Positions 1-12,318 are shown, counted from the first letter of the stretch. The stretch is 64,000 nucleotides of DNA from Trichosporon coremiiforme (GCA_039545355.1 BCJJ01000009.1:1343757-1407756), one strand, 5' to 3'. Notes: generated by a model from the sequence alone, not told the origin. Numbers and translations: made by a program.

Positions 1-3000
1 TACGTCCCAAGCAACGGCTTGTCTGTTAGACTCGAGGCGCTGGCGCTTCTGGTTCTTGTGAACGCGGGTCACTCGGCGCGTAACATTGTTGATAGTTGCC
101 GCGGCCAGCAGGGGATGGCTGCCATCTCTCGACAAGGTGTCGAAGTACCTCGAGGAAGACACGCTCTCACGCGAGGGTTCAGCGTCAAACGCATCCGACT
201 CCTCGAAGATATCCTCTAGCGTGTTCTGCAGCTTGTCCAGTGCGGCTGAAGTCAGTTACAAACGGCCAAAGGTAACCCACATCTTGTGTCCTTGTCGCCC
301 GTGCGGCCAGTGCCAACGACAGGGATGTCGTCAAAGTCAGGGCTCAGCATACGGTGACGTTGCGGGGTTTGATCGACTTGACCGTTCGGTCCCCAGTCAA
401 TGCTGTCATCCTCCTCCTCATCGTTAGTGCCAGGAGCAGGCTGGTACGACTTCTTCTGTGCGGGACTGAGCTTGGGGACGCTGATGTAGATCTGACTGGA
501 GCGCGGAGAAGCCGTTGCCGTCTCGCGCGAGTCCAGAGTCTTAGCCTTCTTCGCGGGGGACGGCTGCGAGTCCTGGGAGACCGGCTTCGGGTGCGCCTTC
601 TTCTTCTTCTTAGCTGGCACGGGGATAACCACGGACGGAGGAGGGGGTAAGGGCCTCGGCGGCACAGCCAGGAACGGCGACACTCCAGGTGGCGGCATGG
701 AAGGCGCCGGAGCTGGCGCGCCATTCGGTGCCGGTTTGGGGCTCTGGAAGGAGAGGGTCCTGTTCACGTAGTTCTCGAAGTAATCAGTGTTACTGATACT
801 CGACGGCGAGGGCGTGGCACCCGTGAGCGTGGCGGGTGTGGAAGGCACGGAGCTGGTGGCGTTCGGAGGAAGGAAGTTGTAGGGGATCGATGATCTTTGC
901 TGGTACTGCTGGAACTGGGTCTGCATGTACTGAGGCATGCCCTGCCGCTGCTGCTGAGGCGTGACCGGAGGTTGCTGCATCGATGGCGGGAGAGGCTGCT
1001 GCTGAGGCTCGGGCTGCTGCTGCTGCTGAGGAGCGGACTGCTTTCGCTGCTTCGGTTGCTTCTGCTTAGGCGGCGCCTGGTTTAACGGAGGCGTCGTCTG
1101 CAGCGGCGGCAACTGTGGCCTTCCTCCTTGCGCCAGCTGCGCCATCGAGAACTGCTTCGCCTGCTGGCTCCCCGGTAGATGCATTCCCTGTGGCGACATC
1201 GTCATCGGGAATGTCGGCGGAGCCGGTGGCTGAGATGAGGATGATGCGACCGGCGACGGCGGTTGGGGTGCATTCATCTGCGGGGGCAGCTGCTGCTGCC
1301 GCTGTTGGGGCAGTGGCGGAGACACCTGAGGCTGCTGGTACTGCTGCGGTTGCTGGTACTGCTGAGGTTGCTGAGCAGACTGTCTTCCTCCCATTGGTGA
1401 GAAGTCCGGCATAAAGTTGTCAAACGACGACTGCTTCTGCGGTGGCGGTGGCGGTGGCTTCTGCTGTTGCTGCTGCTGCAATTGCTGGATGTTCTGCTGC
1501 TGCCTCTGCTGTTGCAGTAAATGCTGCAGCTGAGGTGGCGGCGGCTGCGACTGCCGTTGCTGCTGCTGGAACTGCTGTTGCTGTCGTATCGGCGGGTAGC
1601 CTTGCTGTTTCTGTCGAGAAGGCTGCAGCAGCACGGGTGATGCGGCAGCCTGCTGAACGGGGCTCTGCAAGGCGGGGCTCTGGAGCGACTGCTGGTAGTT
1701 TTGAGTGGAGAAGGAAGACTTCTGAAGTTGCGTAGGTAGCAATGACGGTTGCTGGAATTGCGAGGACGACTGCGGGATGGGTGACTGGACAAAGGAAGGC
1801 GGCGGTGGCAAGGAGGAGGAAGATGTGTAGTCTTGGGTGGCAGGCGATCCCTGGTACAGCCCAGAGGGGGAGGGCTGCAGCGGGGAAGCCTTCGGGGGCT
1901 GCACCGGCGACGGCTGTGACTGCTGCACGGGCGACTGGATCTGCTGTCCGTTCGGCAGTCCTGGGAACGGCAGCGAGTACGACTGTCTTCTCAGTTGAGG
2001 TGAGGCTTGAGTCTGCTGGTCCTGCAGCAATGAAGTCGAACCTGCCCCGAGTGGTGCATTTGCGAACGCCTGTAGTGGCGAGGCGGTCCCTACGCTGGGC
2101 GAAGCAAGCGTTGGTGTACCGACAGGGCGCTGGAACGGTTGCTGAGCAGCGGTCGACAGTCCTGTTTGAAGCGCGGGGCTGGGGCGGCCAAAGGACTGAC
2201 CCTGCGTCGTCTGCGCTGACGGAATGGGCGACTGCGACGTGAATCCCGGTGACGCGTACGGATCCTGTTTCTGCTGCTGCTCTTGCTGTGGTAAGCTGAG
2301 CGGCGACTGGATCGACTGGCCCGACGGGTTCACGCCTGTGCTCGACTGCCGTTGCTGAGGCTGCTGGAAGCTCTGGAGATAGCCCGGCGGTAACTGGGAT
2401 TGAGGAGCAGGAGCAGCTTGAGACAAGGAGGGGAACTGCTGCTGGAACTGCGAGGAGTAAGGGGTAGTCGTAGACGGTTGTGATTGTGTGTAGGTCGACA
2501 TGGAGGATTGGCCGAGGTTGGCGTTGGAGACCGAGTAGGGTTGACTGGACTGTTGGTACGAGCTAAGATCGGGCGTTTGCTGGGAGCTCTGGAATCCTTG
2601 GTACATCTGTCCACTCTGCGTACTCTGCTGCTGCACCGGCGTCTGGTACTGTTGCTGCTGCTGCTGAGGAGTAATTGGCGCACGGTACCCTCCGTTGAGG
2701 CCGTTACCGTAACCATTCTGCGGGGTCGACGGGAACTGCGGAGGCTGGTACAACGACGACTGCTGCTGTTGCTGCTGGTAGTTGAAGCCTCCATAGCTGT
2801 TCTGGCTCCTCATCGCCGTCGCAACGCGTGACGCTGCATCAGACGAGTACTCGGTGCTGTTGAAGCTGTACTGAGGGTAGAGGTTGCTCGAGTTCGACGG
2901 GCCAGAGTACGCGACGGTGTGCGGGGCAAAGTGGGATGCTACTGGAGCGCGTGTCAGCGGAGCCGTTCACTGTGAGCACAAAGGGGGCCATGTGGATCCA

Positions 3001-3248
3001 TGTACGGGCGAGGGTGATCGCAATATGGGCTGCTCGTGTGCAAAAGGCCGTGAGCCGGGATGGGCTTAGAATGAGGACAGGAAAGCAGGCCCTTACGGCG
3101 ATGTGTGTTGACAGGTTCATGACTTACCTCGTGCCGTCGGGGTATATGTTGCAAACGGGTATACGCGTAGCAAGTTGGCCGGGTCGTCGTATGGCCCGCT
3201 GCCCCATTGGGCGTTGGGCTGACCCGGGCCCGTGCCGTTGGGCTGCAT
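1..3248 (-). CDS. Q-rich nuclear-type protein, 3' end beyond window; possibly Scc2/NIPBL-like
   Basis: Three exons are visible: 3248-3128, 2941-281 and 245-1, with the last one leaving the window. Introns are 2942-3127 (186 nt) and 246-280 (35 nt, ctgac branch site), and phases join cleanly (1, then 1). The first ~900 residues are low-complexity Gln/Pro/Ser with several polyQ runs, and there is a Lys-rich patch resembling a nuclear signal (KKKKK near 600-615). After the last intron the sequence becomes ordinary and helical, including YFDTLSRDGSHPLL and a basic VHKNQKRQR segment. That helical start after a disordered N-terminus loosely resembles the N-terminal part of the cohesin loader Scc2/NIPBL, but this is an impression from memory. 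A Q-rich transcriptional coactivator is equally possible. The start at 3248 is the first ATG that gives an open first exon. Confidence 0.6.
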
Positions 3249-3553
3249 CGTTGCTTGATGCTCGTGGAGGGTCGAAGGCGGATTCGCGGTGGTCGAGGGG
3301 GATGGTGAGGACGACGGGTGTTGAGTCGGCTCACCCAAAACGTCGGTCGGCGGCGCCAGGCGGCAGGCGGCAACGGGCAAAACGGGCCACCCAGGGCTGT
3401 AGCCCTGGTACGCGACATGAACGCGTGTGGGGACTCCACCTGGCCGAGACCACGGGGGCATGCAACTTGTTTCTGCATGCAATCAATGCTCATCATGATG
3501 CATCAAACCACGTTTGCCTAGATATCAATGCATGAAGTATGATCTACTGCGCT

Positions 3554-5973
3554 CTACTCGTCGTCCTCCTCCTCCTCCTCCTCGCTGTCGCTGTCCATCT
3601 GCTCGAGCAGGTCGACGTACTGCTTGCCCTTGCCGAATGCCTCGCGGTACTTCTCCCTCTCATTCTCCTTGGCGCCCTCTCCACGGGCAGCCGAGAGCGA
3701 GCGCCACTCAATCAGGCCCTCCTCGTCGACAATGTCCGAGTCGTACAGCGCACGAAGAACAATGCCGAACCAGGGGATGTAGGCTGGGTTGCGGACCGCG
3801 AACGTCTGTGCGTCGAGGGCAATGTCGCTGCCGTCGCGCGCGAGCCCGGACGCGAGCTTGCCCCAGCGCTCCCAGAGGGCAGTCGCCGTCGACAGAATCT
3901 TGGCGGCACCGCCCTCGGTCGGGATCTTCGCCATGAGGAAGTTGACGACCTCCTCGCGTGCCGGGTCGATACCAGAATTGTAACCCATGACAAGGGTCTT
4001 GAGCTCGAGCGACGCGTTAGGCACCGAGTGACCCTCCTCATAAGCACGGGCGAGCGACGAGCGCGCCTCATTGTAGAACGCCTGGCTGGGACCGCCGTTC
4101 AGGTTCAGACCAGCAACCTCCATCTCAATGTCCGAGTCAAAGTCGTCGCCGTCGACATCGATGAGAGACTCGTCGGGCGTCGACGAAGCAATCGACAGCG
4201 TCGAAAGCGAGCCCTCCGAGTTGACCGAGACGTTGGACAGGCGGCGGCCGAGCTGCAGCCATCGCTTGTTCCGCGGGTGCTCATATGGGTCCTCGTCCTC
4301 GTCGTCCGAATCAGAGAGCTCCTCCTCCTCCTCAGTCGGCCACAGGAAGCCCTTCGAGTCAGGGCCGAGCACAGTGAGCGAGTGGTTCCGCATCGCCTCC
4401 TCGTGCTCCTCGTTGTCCTCGTCGTCCGAGTCCCAGTCCTCCGGCCTGTAAATGACACGACCGATACGCGAGAACTCGGGGATCTGCACTCCGTTCCCGA
4501 TAACGACGTCATTTCCGATGAGCGTGCCCTTGCCGACAACAACGCCGTCGCCGAGCGTGACGTTGGAGCCGATCATGCACTCCTCAAGCTTGCAGTCGGC
4601 GCCTATCCGGACGTTGGTGAAGATGTGTGATGACTCGATGGACGAGTTGGGGCCGACAAAGCACTTGGCGCCAAGCGTCGACTTGGACACGGTGACATTG
4701 GGCGAGAGCGTATTGTTCGCGCCGATAAGCACCGGACCGTCCAGGTCCGTCGTCCGCGCGAGCATGACATTGTCGCGCGACACGTACACGTTACCCCTAC
4801 GAAGTTCGTAGTTGGAGCCTCCCGGGATGTTAACGTCGGGGACGAGAGGGTACACCCAGCGGCGCAGGATGTCTTGCGTGATCTCGCCGTACGTCCTCGT
4901 GTCGCGCACGCGCTCGACGTATCGCCCGCCCTTGCCGGCGGCGTCTGCCTTCTCCTCCGCCTTCTCCTCGCCGATGAGGTGAACGTTGATGTTCTTGCCG
5001 AGCAGCTCGGACGTCAGGACACCGTTCACGAAGTGTCTCCTGAGGTCGTGGTAGTCGAAGTTCTCCGTGCACAGTGCTGGGACGTCCGCCTCACACACAT
5101 CGATGCCGACGTCACGGTATCCGCCACGGTGCGAAGCCGCGCTCGTGCCCGACCAGATCTCGTATTCGTCAATTGAAGCCGGCCACGGGTCCAGGAACAG
5201 GTTGGCGGGGAAGTCGACGCGCTGCTTGCGCGGCGAAAGCGGGTTCAGGCTGTAGTGCAGCAGTCGCGACGACTTGGGGTGGACGAGCATGACCGGCGAC
5301 TCGGGGTGCTGGCGTCCGCCACGAGCGACTCCCATCGTCATGATCACGTTCTTGTCAACCTCGCGGCGCTTCTTGTGCGCCTCGACCATGTGCGAAATGT
5401 CGTAGTTCGACACGATCGGGTTGTGCACGAGAATGAACGGGTTCTCCGGGTTGAGCAGCTGGCTGTCAGTTCCAGGTTCGAATGGAGGTAAACTCACGCT
5501 CATAGCGTCGAGCTCACGGAGAGCGTCACCGGCCGTCCTGGCGGTCGTCGACGACAGACACTGGATGTCGAGCAGATGCTGGAACGGCGAGTCCCTGTTG
5601 GTCAGCTAAGCTTCCACTACAGCTAACGACGCACTCGACGAAAGCACGGATCTTGTCCGCGTGCACACCACAGAAGATGAACACCTGCTTGACCTTGGAG
5701 TGGCTCAGGCTCTCGAGCGTCCACATCAGCAGCGGAACACTGCAGAGGGGCAGCAGAATTCGGGGCTGGTCGAGACACAGCACCTCGAAGCGGCGGTTGA
5801 ACGAATCAGCCAGAATGACAGCCTGCAGCGGCGCCTCATCGACATTGTCGCCGCGCTGGATGTCAGCTTGGTTTACGCCGGGTATTGAGCTGAGCGTCCG
5901 CGCTCAACCTCTATCAGCGGAATATACTCACCGGCTTCTGCTCGGCCTTCGGGGCCTGCTTCTTGGGCGCCAT
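3554..5973 (-). CDS. GCD6: Translation initiation factor eIF2B subunit epsilon
   Basis: This is the catalytic subunit of eIF2B, the GDP/GTP exchange factor for eIF2, which acts in the cytosol and is the target of eIF2-alpha phosphorylation control. There are four exons: 5973-5932, 5855-5635, 5594-5498 and 5458-3554. Introns are 76, 40 and 39 nt, giving 754 aa (family usually about 700-720). Residues ~20-340 form the nucleotidyltransferase-like domain, with the motif LADSFNRRFEV near its start. A left-handed beta-helix of hexapeptide repeats follows, for example VLIGANNTLSPNVTVS and IGSNVTLGDGVVVGKGTLIG. Then come an acidic linker and the C-terminal W2/HEAT exchange domain ending in a Glu/Asp-rich tail. 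The short first exon (14 codons) begins MAPKKQAPK. It is transcribed divergently from the NDUFA1 gene, from a shared ~260-bp promoter interval. Confidence 0.95.
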
Positions 5974-6234
5974 TGCTTTCGGTGAGCTGTAAGCTTGATC
6001 GATCGAGCTCGAGCTTTGGTTCAAGCGTCCAAAAGAGCGCGAACATTGTCATTGTGTCCTGACTCGTTCATCCCACGTGGGAGTCGCGTGTCTGCCACAG
6101 GGGGCGAAATCCCGAAAGTCCGCCCAGCCTGGGTGAGCGCCGGTCGCTGGCTTGGTGCGCCGCAGGTCGACGTTCAGCACGCTCGCTAGCTACGTTGACC
6201 TCGACGATCACCGCCTAGACACCACTCAGACATC
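5974..6234. promoter_or_regulatory. Shared divergent promoter, eIF2B-epsilon / NDUFA1
   Basis: These 261 bp separate the two divergent start codons and must carry both 5' leaders. A CACGTGG E-box-like core lies near 6074. I see no clear TATA box. A regulatory role is inferred from position only. Confidence 0.45.
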
Positions 6235-7002
6235 ATGCCCGTTCCCTGGGAGGTGAGTTGCGGCGGAGGGCTGGACGCTGCGGAGATGCTGACGAAATTA
6301 CAGGCCCTTCTTCCTTTCGGTTAGTGATGCGCGAGTCCCGAGTGACGTTTCGGAGCATTCGGATTGGTCGGCACCGCACAACAGACAACTGACATGCAGG
6401 TCTCGTTACCGTCATGTTTGCCGCGACCGGCACGCTCCTCAAGACCGTTAAGGAGTTCGAGAACGACTGGAAGGTGCGTCTGGCACGAGCGGCGCGCGTT
6501 TGTTGTTGTGCGATCGGAGATGGAATGTGGGAGGTCGGACCTGGGATCAACAGACGGAGCAATTCTCCGGCGACGCGGGATGGCTTTGGATCAGCGAGCC
6601 CGCCGCTGAAGAGGAGCTGCTAGCGAGCCCGGGGAAGGACCAGCGTTGGAGGGAAGCTCGGAATGGTGGAATGGGTGGAGGAACGACAACAGGAATGCGC
6701 GCCGTTCAGCTTCTACCGCGTTTGTGTTCTTTAGCTGACCTCAGCCTCCCCGCTACCACATCGACCCCTGGGAGCAGATGATGATGAACCGCGACAAGCG
6801 ACTGACGGGATCGTTCCGCGGACAAACTGTGAGTGTACAGAGTGACAGGCGGAGAGGCTGCAGGCGAGCAGGCACTGAGAGAATGTGTTGCGACCGCCTA
6901 GCTGCATTCGTGTTCAATCCCAGGAGCTGACCTCAGACCGACCCGGTAGCCCCGAAGGAGTTCGCGACCAACTCGGTGTGGCAGACGGAGAAGATTATTT
7001 AA
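6235..7002 (+). CDS. NADH:ubiquinone oxidoreductase subunit NDUFA1/MWFE
   Basis: Small accessory subunit of mitochondrial complex I, anchored in the inner membrane. There are five exons: 6235-6252, 6304-6319, 6400-6473, 6745-6828 and 6937-7002. The protein is 85 aa. Two of the exons are micro-exons of 18 and 16 nt, so a simple ORF search misses the gene. The N-terminus MPVPWEALLPFG and the hydrophobic segment after it match the MWFE signature. The matrix-side motifs KPPRYHIDPWE and NRDKRLTGSFRGQ are the conserved core of the fungal subunit. Acceptors are all preceded by ctgac or a close variant. The presence of complex I excludes lineages such as Saccharomycetaceae that have lost it. Confidence 0.93.
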
Positions 7003-7394
7003 ACAACCCAACACTGGACACAACCCAAAATGCATAGGATTAGAGCCTCTAACCAACCTCAGGGAGAAGGATTGACATGTGGGGGGGGGGGACTGACCCC
7101 ACTGATGTCAGGAAACAATATTAAGATCAACGCAAACGCAACATCAGGTGCCAGGGAAATGGCATATATGCAGAAACAACAAGAGTACAGAGAAAATACA
7201 TGGTGTCGGTCCGGGTCTGTGGGTGGGTCTGTAATTAAGGCTCAGTCGATATTGGGTGACGGTGCCAGGCCAATCTCCGGCGACGGCGCGAGCAAAGGCG
7301 ACGAGGAGAAGAGCGGCTTCGTATCCTCCGTACCGTCGGTGAGCGAGGAAGAAGGGACGGCGGGTGCAGTGTCGATAGCGCGGGAGAGAGCCTC
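7003..7394. other. Intergenic interval with 11-G tract
   Basis: No gene is seen. It lies between the convergent 3' ends of NDUFA1 and the GATA-finger gene. It holds a run of 11 G at 7081-7091 followed by AT-rich sequence that may contain both 3' UTRs. Confidence 0.5.
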
Positions 7395-9375
7395 CTAGGC
7401 ATTGTCACCCTCGCTCTCAATGACCCTGAGGAGGTCCATGATCGCGTCCGAGTCCTGCCCCTGCCCGAAGATCTCCATGAGGTCGACCGCTTCGCTGGGC
7501 GGTCCGTTCGCGTCGTCGTCGAAGCTGAGGAAGAGGGACTCGAGGTCCGCCCCGTCGGTGGAGGGCGGGAGCGGCTCGAGCCCGAAGGGGAAGTGGAAGT
7601 CGAGCGGCTGCACTGTGTCCCCGCTCTCGCCGGGCGTGGGGGAGGTGCGCCCGTTCTGCTGCTGCGCCGCGTTCGCGTTGCGGGTTGAGCGGCGGGGAGA
7701 CGGTGATGGCGGAGGCTGGCGCCGTGGACTGCTCTTGCGCGCACGCTTTCGCGGGCTCTCGGGCGGAGGGTCGTCGTTGCGCACACGGTTGAGGCGGGGA
7801 GATGAGCGAACAGGAGGCGTAGTGGCCGCCACGGATGACGGGACAGCAGGCTTCACCCACAGCTCACGCGGACGCATCTTCTTGTGTTGATTGAAGTACA
7901 GTCCACATTCTGATGTCAGCTGCCATGTCGCTTCTACAGCTTAGATTGAGAGGTGTACTTACCGTTGCACACTTGACACACTGGCCCGTCGCGGAGTTTC
8001 TTAGTCATCCACTGCTCGCTCTCGGTCGAGGAGCAGTTGTAGCACTGCTCTGCGGGTGTCGGAGTCGGCGCCCACGGCGAGCCGCTGCTGCTAGCCTGCG
8101 CAAGCGCAGAGGCGGAAGCAGGCTTGTGCTGCTGCGCAACACGTTCGCTCCGCCTAGAGGGAGAGGGGGAGAGCATGCCGCTGATACCGTTCGCACCCTT
8201 TGGCGACGGCCGGACGGGGCTCTTGCTAGGAGAGTCGGGCATTGCTTTGAGGAGCTTTGCGAGGAAGGGGTTGTACGCGATCTTGGCCGCCATGTTGGGC
8301 GAGACGCGGCCCTGGTCCTTGAGAATGTTCATGAGCTGAGCTCTGGCAGGTGATGGCGGGGGTGGTGTGCGTGGTCCAGCAGAACGGGGAGGGGGTGTTG
8401 TATGCCTCGCCCTGTTAGGGTCGGCCTTTACAGTCGCGTTGCTGTTTACGCTCGAGACGCTGTGTCGACTCGGCGATGACGCCGATCCGCTGGGTCCGCC
8501 AGGTGTCGATCGGGGCATCGTGCGCACGTGTCGTAAAGGAGACGTCGCTTTGGGCGGGGGTGGGGGCGGCTTCGCAAACACGGCATTGTTTGCGTTCGAG
8601 GGGCGTGCTGGGCTGCTGGCGGCAGCTATCGGCGCAGCAGCGGTCGACTTTCCACCAGCCAGCATCGACTCGAACGCTTGTCGGCCGGAGAATTCGTTCT
8701 TGCCCTCCGGGTTCAGTTGGCGCAGCGTCAACGTGACCTCGAGACCCCACCCCTTCCCGTCGCCCTCGGCCTCGGCGGCAGCTGCGGCAGCCATGAGACC
8801 CTCGAGACCGCCGCCTTCCGAGAAGCACGTCGGCGAGAATTCGTACTCGCGAACGAGGCGGCCGCGCGCTAGCGTGCTCCCACTCCCGCCCTCGGCCAGT
8901 GCCCACGAGAGGAAGCCCTTCCCCGCCCAACTACTCGGCGCAGCAGGACCGTGGAAGGTACTCCTCGCGCCAGCTCGTGACGGGTCGAGGTTGTACACCG
9001 AGAAGTCGAGCGTTGATCGTGTTGGCACGCATTCTGGACTGCCTGTTAGCTTCATGATCGCTGTGCAGAGCTTACCTCGCAAAGCAGATGCCCCGCGCCA
9101 GCGCCTTCAGCGCGCAGCTCCCCATCATGATTCCCTGCGATGCGGGGTGCACATAAACATCCTGCCGCTCCGGTAACACAGCGAGGTACGACTGGGGCGA
9201 GGTGTCGATGGTGTATAATATTTTAACTGCTATTAGCTTACCGCTCGGCCACACAGCTGAAGGGCGACATTGTCGGTGACACCAGTTGACGGTGTTGATC
9301 GCCTCATCTCAGTGCCAGCCACCAGTGAAACTCACCAGGGAGGGCCTGTATCTTGCCCGGCGCAGGAGCCGGCAT
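7395..9375 (-). CDS. Ams2/SPT21-type regulator with a GATA-like zinc finger
   Basis: Predicted nuclear transcription regulator. Relatives Ams2 (fission yeast) and Spt21 (budding yeast) control histone gene expression through the cell cycle. There are four exons: 9375-9336, 9226-9076, 9038-7963 and 7909-7395. Introns are 109, 37 and 53 nt, giving 593 aa. Residues ~15-150 carry the Ams2/SPT21 N-terminal pattern: VKILYTIDTSPQSYLAVLP, SPECVPTRSTLDFSVYNLDP, GKGFLSWAL, then LEVTLTLRQ. A long Ser/Pro-rich linker follows. The finger lies across the last intron: CYNC, a 21-residue loop, then CNECGLYFNQHKKMRP, which is the usual GATA second knuckle and basic tail. Residues after it are basic and then acidic. 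The first intron was placed so that exon 1 joins directly to VKILYT; an alternative acceptor there is possible. Transcribed divergently from PEX7. Confidence 0.82.
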
Positions 9376-10034
9376 GGTGGACGGTCCTAGTATCCTAGTC
9401 GTGCGACGTCCTGTCCTTCGTCTGTCCGTTTGGTGTGGTCGGATGCGAAAGCGAAGATAGAGTTTGTGTGACTGGACGTTCTGTATTGTTGGTGCGGGCG
9501 GTCGCTCGGGTGCGAAAACAACAAAGTCATAAACGCAGCCGCGCAGTGGTGCTACACGCGTTTGGCTGAGGCGGGGCGCGTCGCGGATGTAATTTGCACG
9601 TGGCGACGTCATTAAGGCTGGCCTGACTTCGACCCTGTGTCGGGCTGGGTGGCCAATCTGACGGTGCTTGCCGCGGTGTCCTTAGTACCGGATGCCGAGG
9701 GATCAGATTGCAGTGGTGCCGGCGCATCGGTGTCGGTGAGCTCGAAGCTGAGATGAGGAGCAAGCAGCTTGAAGGAGACTCACTGCATGGGACGTTGTCT
9801 GATCCAGGTGTAATCTGGGCGCAGCGACTGGGCCACCGGGTGCATCTCGGCCCAGGCGTCCCAGCCCACCAAGCGACCGAGCCAAGCTGGAGCCCCTGCC
9901 CGCTTGAAGCTCGCAATTACCCGATCTCCTCGATGCATTGCCAGTGATCTCATCGATTCCTCCTCCTTCCGCCCTTTCCTTTCCACAACCTTTCTGTCCT
10001 TTCCACCCTCTAACGACACCTAACGACTTCTTGC
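9376..10034. promoter_or_regulatory. Divergent promoter interval, Ams2-like gene / PEX7
   Basis: These 659 bp lie between two divergent start codons. I found no ORF with family similarity and no clear TATA box. Pyrimidine-rich tracts at 9955-10015 fit a PEX7 core promoter/leader. Confidence 0.4.
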
Positions 10035-11241
10035 ATGATGGCGCTCCCGCACACCGTGCCCCCGATGGGGCGTGTGCGCACTCCGGGCTTCGCGCACCAC
10101 TCCCTCGCCTTCTCCCCCTTCTACGACGGCAAGTTCGCCCTCGCGTCCGGCGCCAACTTTGGTCTCGTCGGGAACGGACGAGTCGAGATTTGCTCCCTCG
10201 GAGGACCAGGGGGCGGGATCACGATAGAGCGCGGGTTCGATACGCAGGACTCGGTATACGATGTTGCGTGGAACGAGGCGCATGAGTGAGTGTGCTGGCG
10301 CTGATCGCAGCGGAAGGAGGTGATCGGTGTAGGAGAGCTCAGTCCTCCCCTCAGAACTGCACGCATCGGGAGATTCGATAGCTAAAGCGTCCCTGCTCCT
10401 TATCAAGCTGACACGCAGGAACCAGGTGCTCGCTGCGTGCGGCAACGGCTCGATCCGCCTGTTCGATATCACGTTGCAAGGGCTGCCGGTGCAGGCCTGG
10501 CACGAGCACCACGCCGAGGTCGTGTGTGCCGACTGGAGCAACATTGAGAAACGCATGTTCGCGACGGCGAGCTGGGACGGAGTGGCCAAGGTGGTGAGTA
10601 CGTTGTCGAGCTGCCGTCTGGCGGTCGCGGACCATCCCATGAGACCCAGCTTCGCGTCTGGAATCCGAGTGCAAGCTAACCCACAGTGGCTGACAGACCG
10701 GACGATCGCGCTCGTAACTCTCCCCCGCCTCCCGACGCAGCTCTACGCCTCTCTCTGGTCTCCACACACGAACCAGCTCCTGACAGTCGGCCAAGACCCG
10801 ACAGTACGCATCTACGACATCCGCAGTCCTCAGCAGGCGGCACAGTCCTTCCTCGCCTGCCCAATTCCGGGAGCCGACGTCCTCTCAGCCGACTGGAACA
10901 AGTACAAGCCCGGCATCGTCGCGACGGCGGGCAAAGACCGCGTCGTGCGAGTCTGGGACTTGCGGAATACGAACCAGCCCGTGGCCGAGTTGGGACGGCA
11001 TGGCGGCGGACACTCGCTGGCGGTGCGCAAGGTGCAGTGGAGCCCGCATCATGCTGATGTGCTTGCGAGTTGCGGGTATGACATGAGCACGAGGGTGTGG
11101 GACGTGCAGCAGCAGCGCGCGATTGCGACCATGGGCGACCACACCGAGTTCTGCATGGCGCTCGGGTGGGCGTTGTTCGAGGAGGGCGTCATCGCCACAG
11201 CTGGCTGGGACCAGTACGTCAACGTGTACAAGCCGCTGTAG
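10035..11241 (+). CDS. PEX7: Peroxisomal targeting signal 2 receptor PEX7
   Basis: WD40 receptor that binds PTS2-bearing proteins in the cytosol and takes them to the peroxisomal import machinery. There are three exons: 10035-10285, 10419-10593 and 10687-11241. Introns are 133 and 93 nt, giving 326 aa, close to the family's ~320. WD repeats are visible throughout: GNGSIRLFDI, SWDGVAKVW (joined across intron 2), DPTVRIYDIRSP, AGKDRVVRVWDL, GYDMSTRVWDVQ and AGWDQYVNVYKPL at the C-terminus. The N-terminal FAHHSLAFSPFYDGKFALAS is typical of PEX7. There are two tandem ATGs (10035 and 10038), so the initiator could be either. The 3' end converges on SHR3 with only ~80 bp between stop codons. Confidence 0.95.
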
Positions 11242-11322
11242 CGGCGGACATAGAGTCGAGCAGGAAGCACTAGAGAGAAGGATGCATATCTATCAACCCA
11301 CAGACGACGTTACGGCGACAAC

Positions 11323-12318
11323 CTAGATGTTCTTCTTGTCCTCGACCTTGAGCTCGGAGGCGGAGCGGGCCGCCTCGTCGATGGCCTTCTGCTCGAGAGC
11401 CTCCATGTTGCCGGCGTACTCCTGGCCGATCTGCATGCCGAGCACGCCGATGAGGAGGATGCCGACGAGCGCGTTGCCGGCGGCGAGCACGCGGACGGCC
11501 TCAATCTTCTCGTCCTCCGTGATCGGCTCCGTGAGGGCAGGGGGCTGGGGGAGGAGAGTCCAGGTCGACTTGGCGTCGGGGAGGAAGGTGCGCAGGCTCT
11601 GAATGTGGACAGAGAGGTAGAGCACAATGACGGCAAGCTGGAGCGCAATCGAGGAGCCGTCGAAGAACTTGGCAGACTCGTTCCACTTGTGCAGCTTGAA
11701 CAGGAGGGTCAGGAGGGGCAGCGCGAGGACGGCATGGAAGAGCGCCTTGTCGTCAGTTCACATCACAGAGCAATAACACACCTTGACGGCACCGGGGGCC
11801 TCGTACCACATCTCGTAGAAGTTGTACGCGTTGTCGATAGCCTCACGCGTCACGGGGATGTAGAGGAGGGGGATGTCGACCTGTTGTCAGCTATCCGCCA
11901 CTATAGCGATGATTGGTCAGGGATAGGAGGGCCAACCGGGTGCGCCGGGCTGATAACGATCCGGGATACGAGGAGCCGGCGCGCTTGCGCCGCGGGACAG
12001 CAGACGATGCGCTGGAAACCTGCTTTTCGGGCCAGCGTTGATGGTTGACAGGCGTAGATGCAACGGCGACACGCGTCCCGCGTCCGAAATGAAAACAAGA
12101 TTTTGTTTTCGCGATCGCGATCGACGTGGGGCTTGTCATCCGCCTTCCAGCATCCACGTTTTTGCGAAGCTCCAGACGAGTGAGATACAGCACCCAGCGG
12201 CGCATCCAGCCTCCCAGTTGCTCCCTGTCCCCAATGGCCTACTCACGACCTGGCACATGAAGACCATTCCGAGGAGGAAGGCAGTCGAGCCGATGACGAT
12301 GTTGGAAGCGAAGCCCAT
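11323..12318 (-). CDS. SHR3: SHR3-type ER chaperone for amino-acid permeases
   Basis: Integral ER membrane chaperone needed for folding and ER exit of amino-acid permeases. There are three exons: 12318-12247, 11880-11782 and 11745-11323. Introns are 366 and 36 nt, giving 197 aa. The N-terminus MGFASNIVIGSTAFLLGMVF matches the family start (MGF, first TM). The luminal block VDIPLLYIPVTREAIDNAYN and YEMWYEAP follow, then two further TM segments around ALFHAVLALPLLTLLF and NALVGILLIGVLGMQIG. The C-terminal tail is hydrophilic. The 366-nt first intron is about ten times longer than its neighbours, and I could not find an additional in-phase exon inside it. The promoter side faces a 1.5-kb gene-poor stretch. 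Confidence 0.88.

Noticed and set aside
3539..4630. 363-codon plus-strand ORF
   Set aside because: Lies wholly antisense to the eIF2B-epsilon last exon, whose domains are unmistakable.
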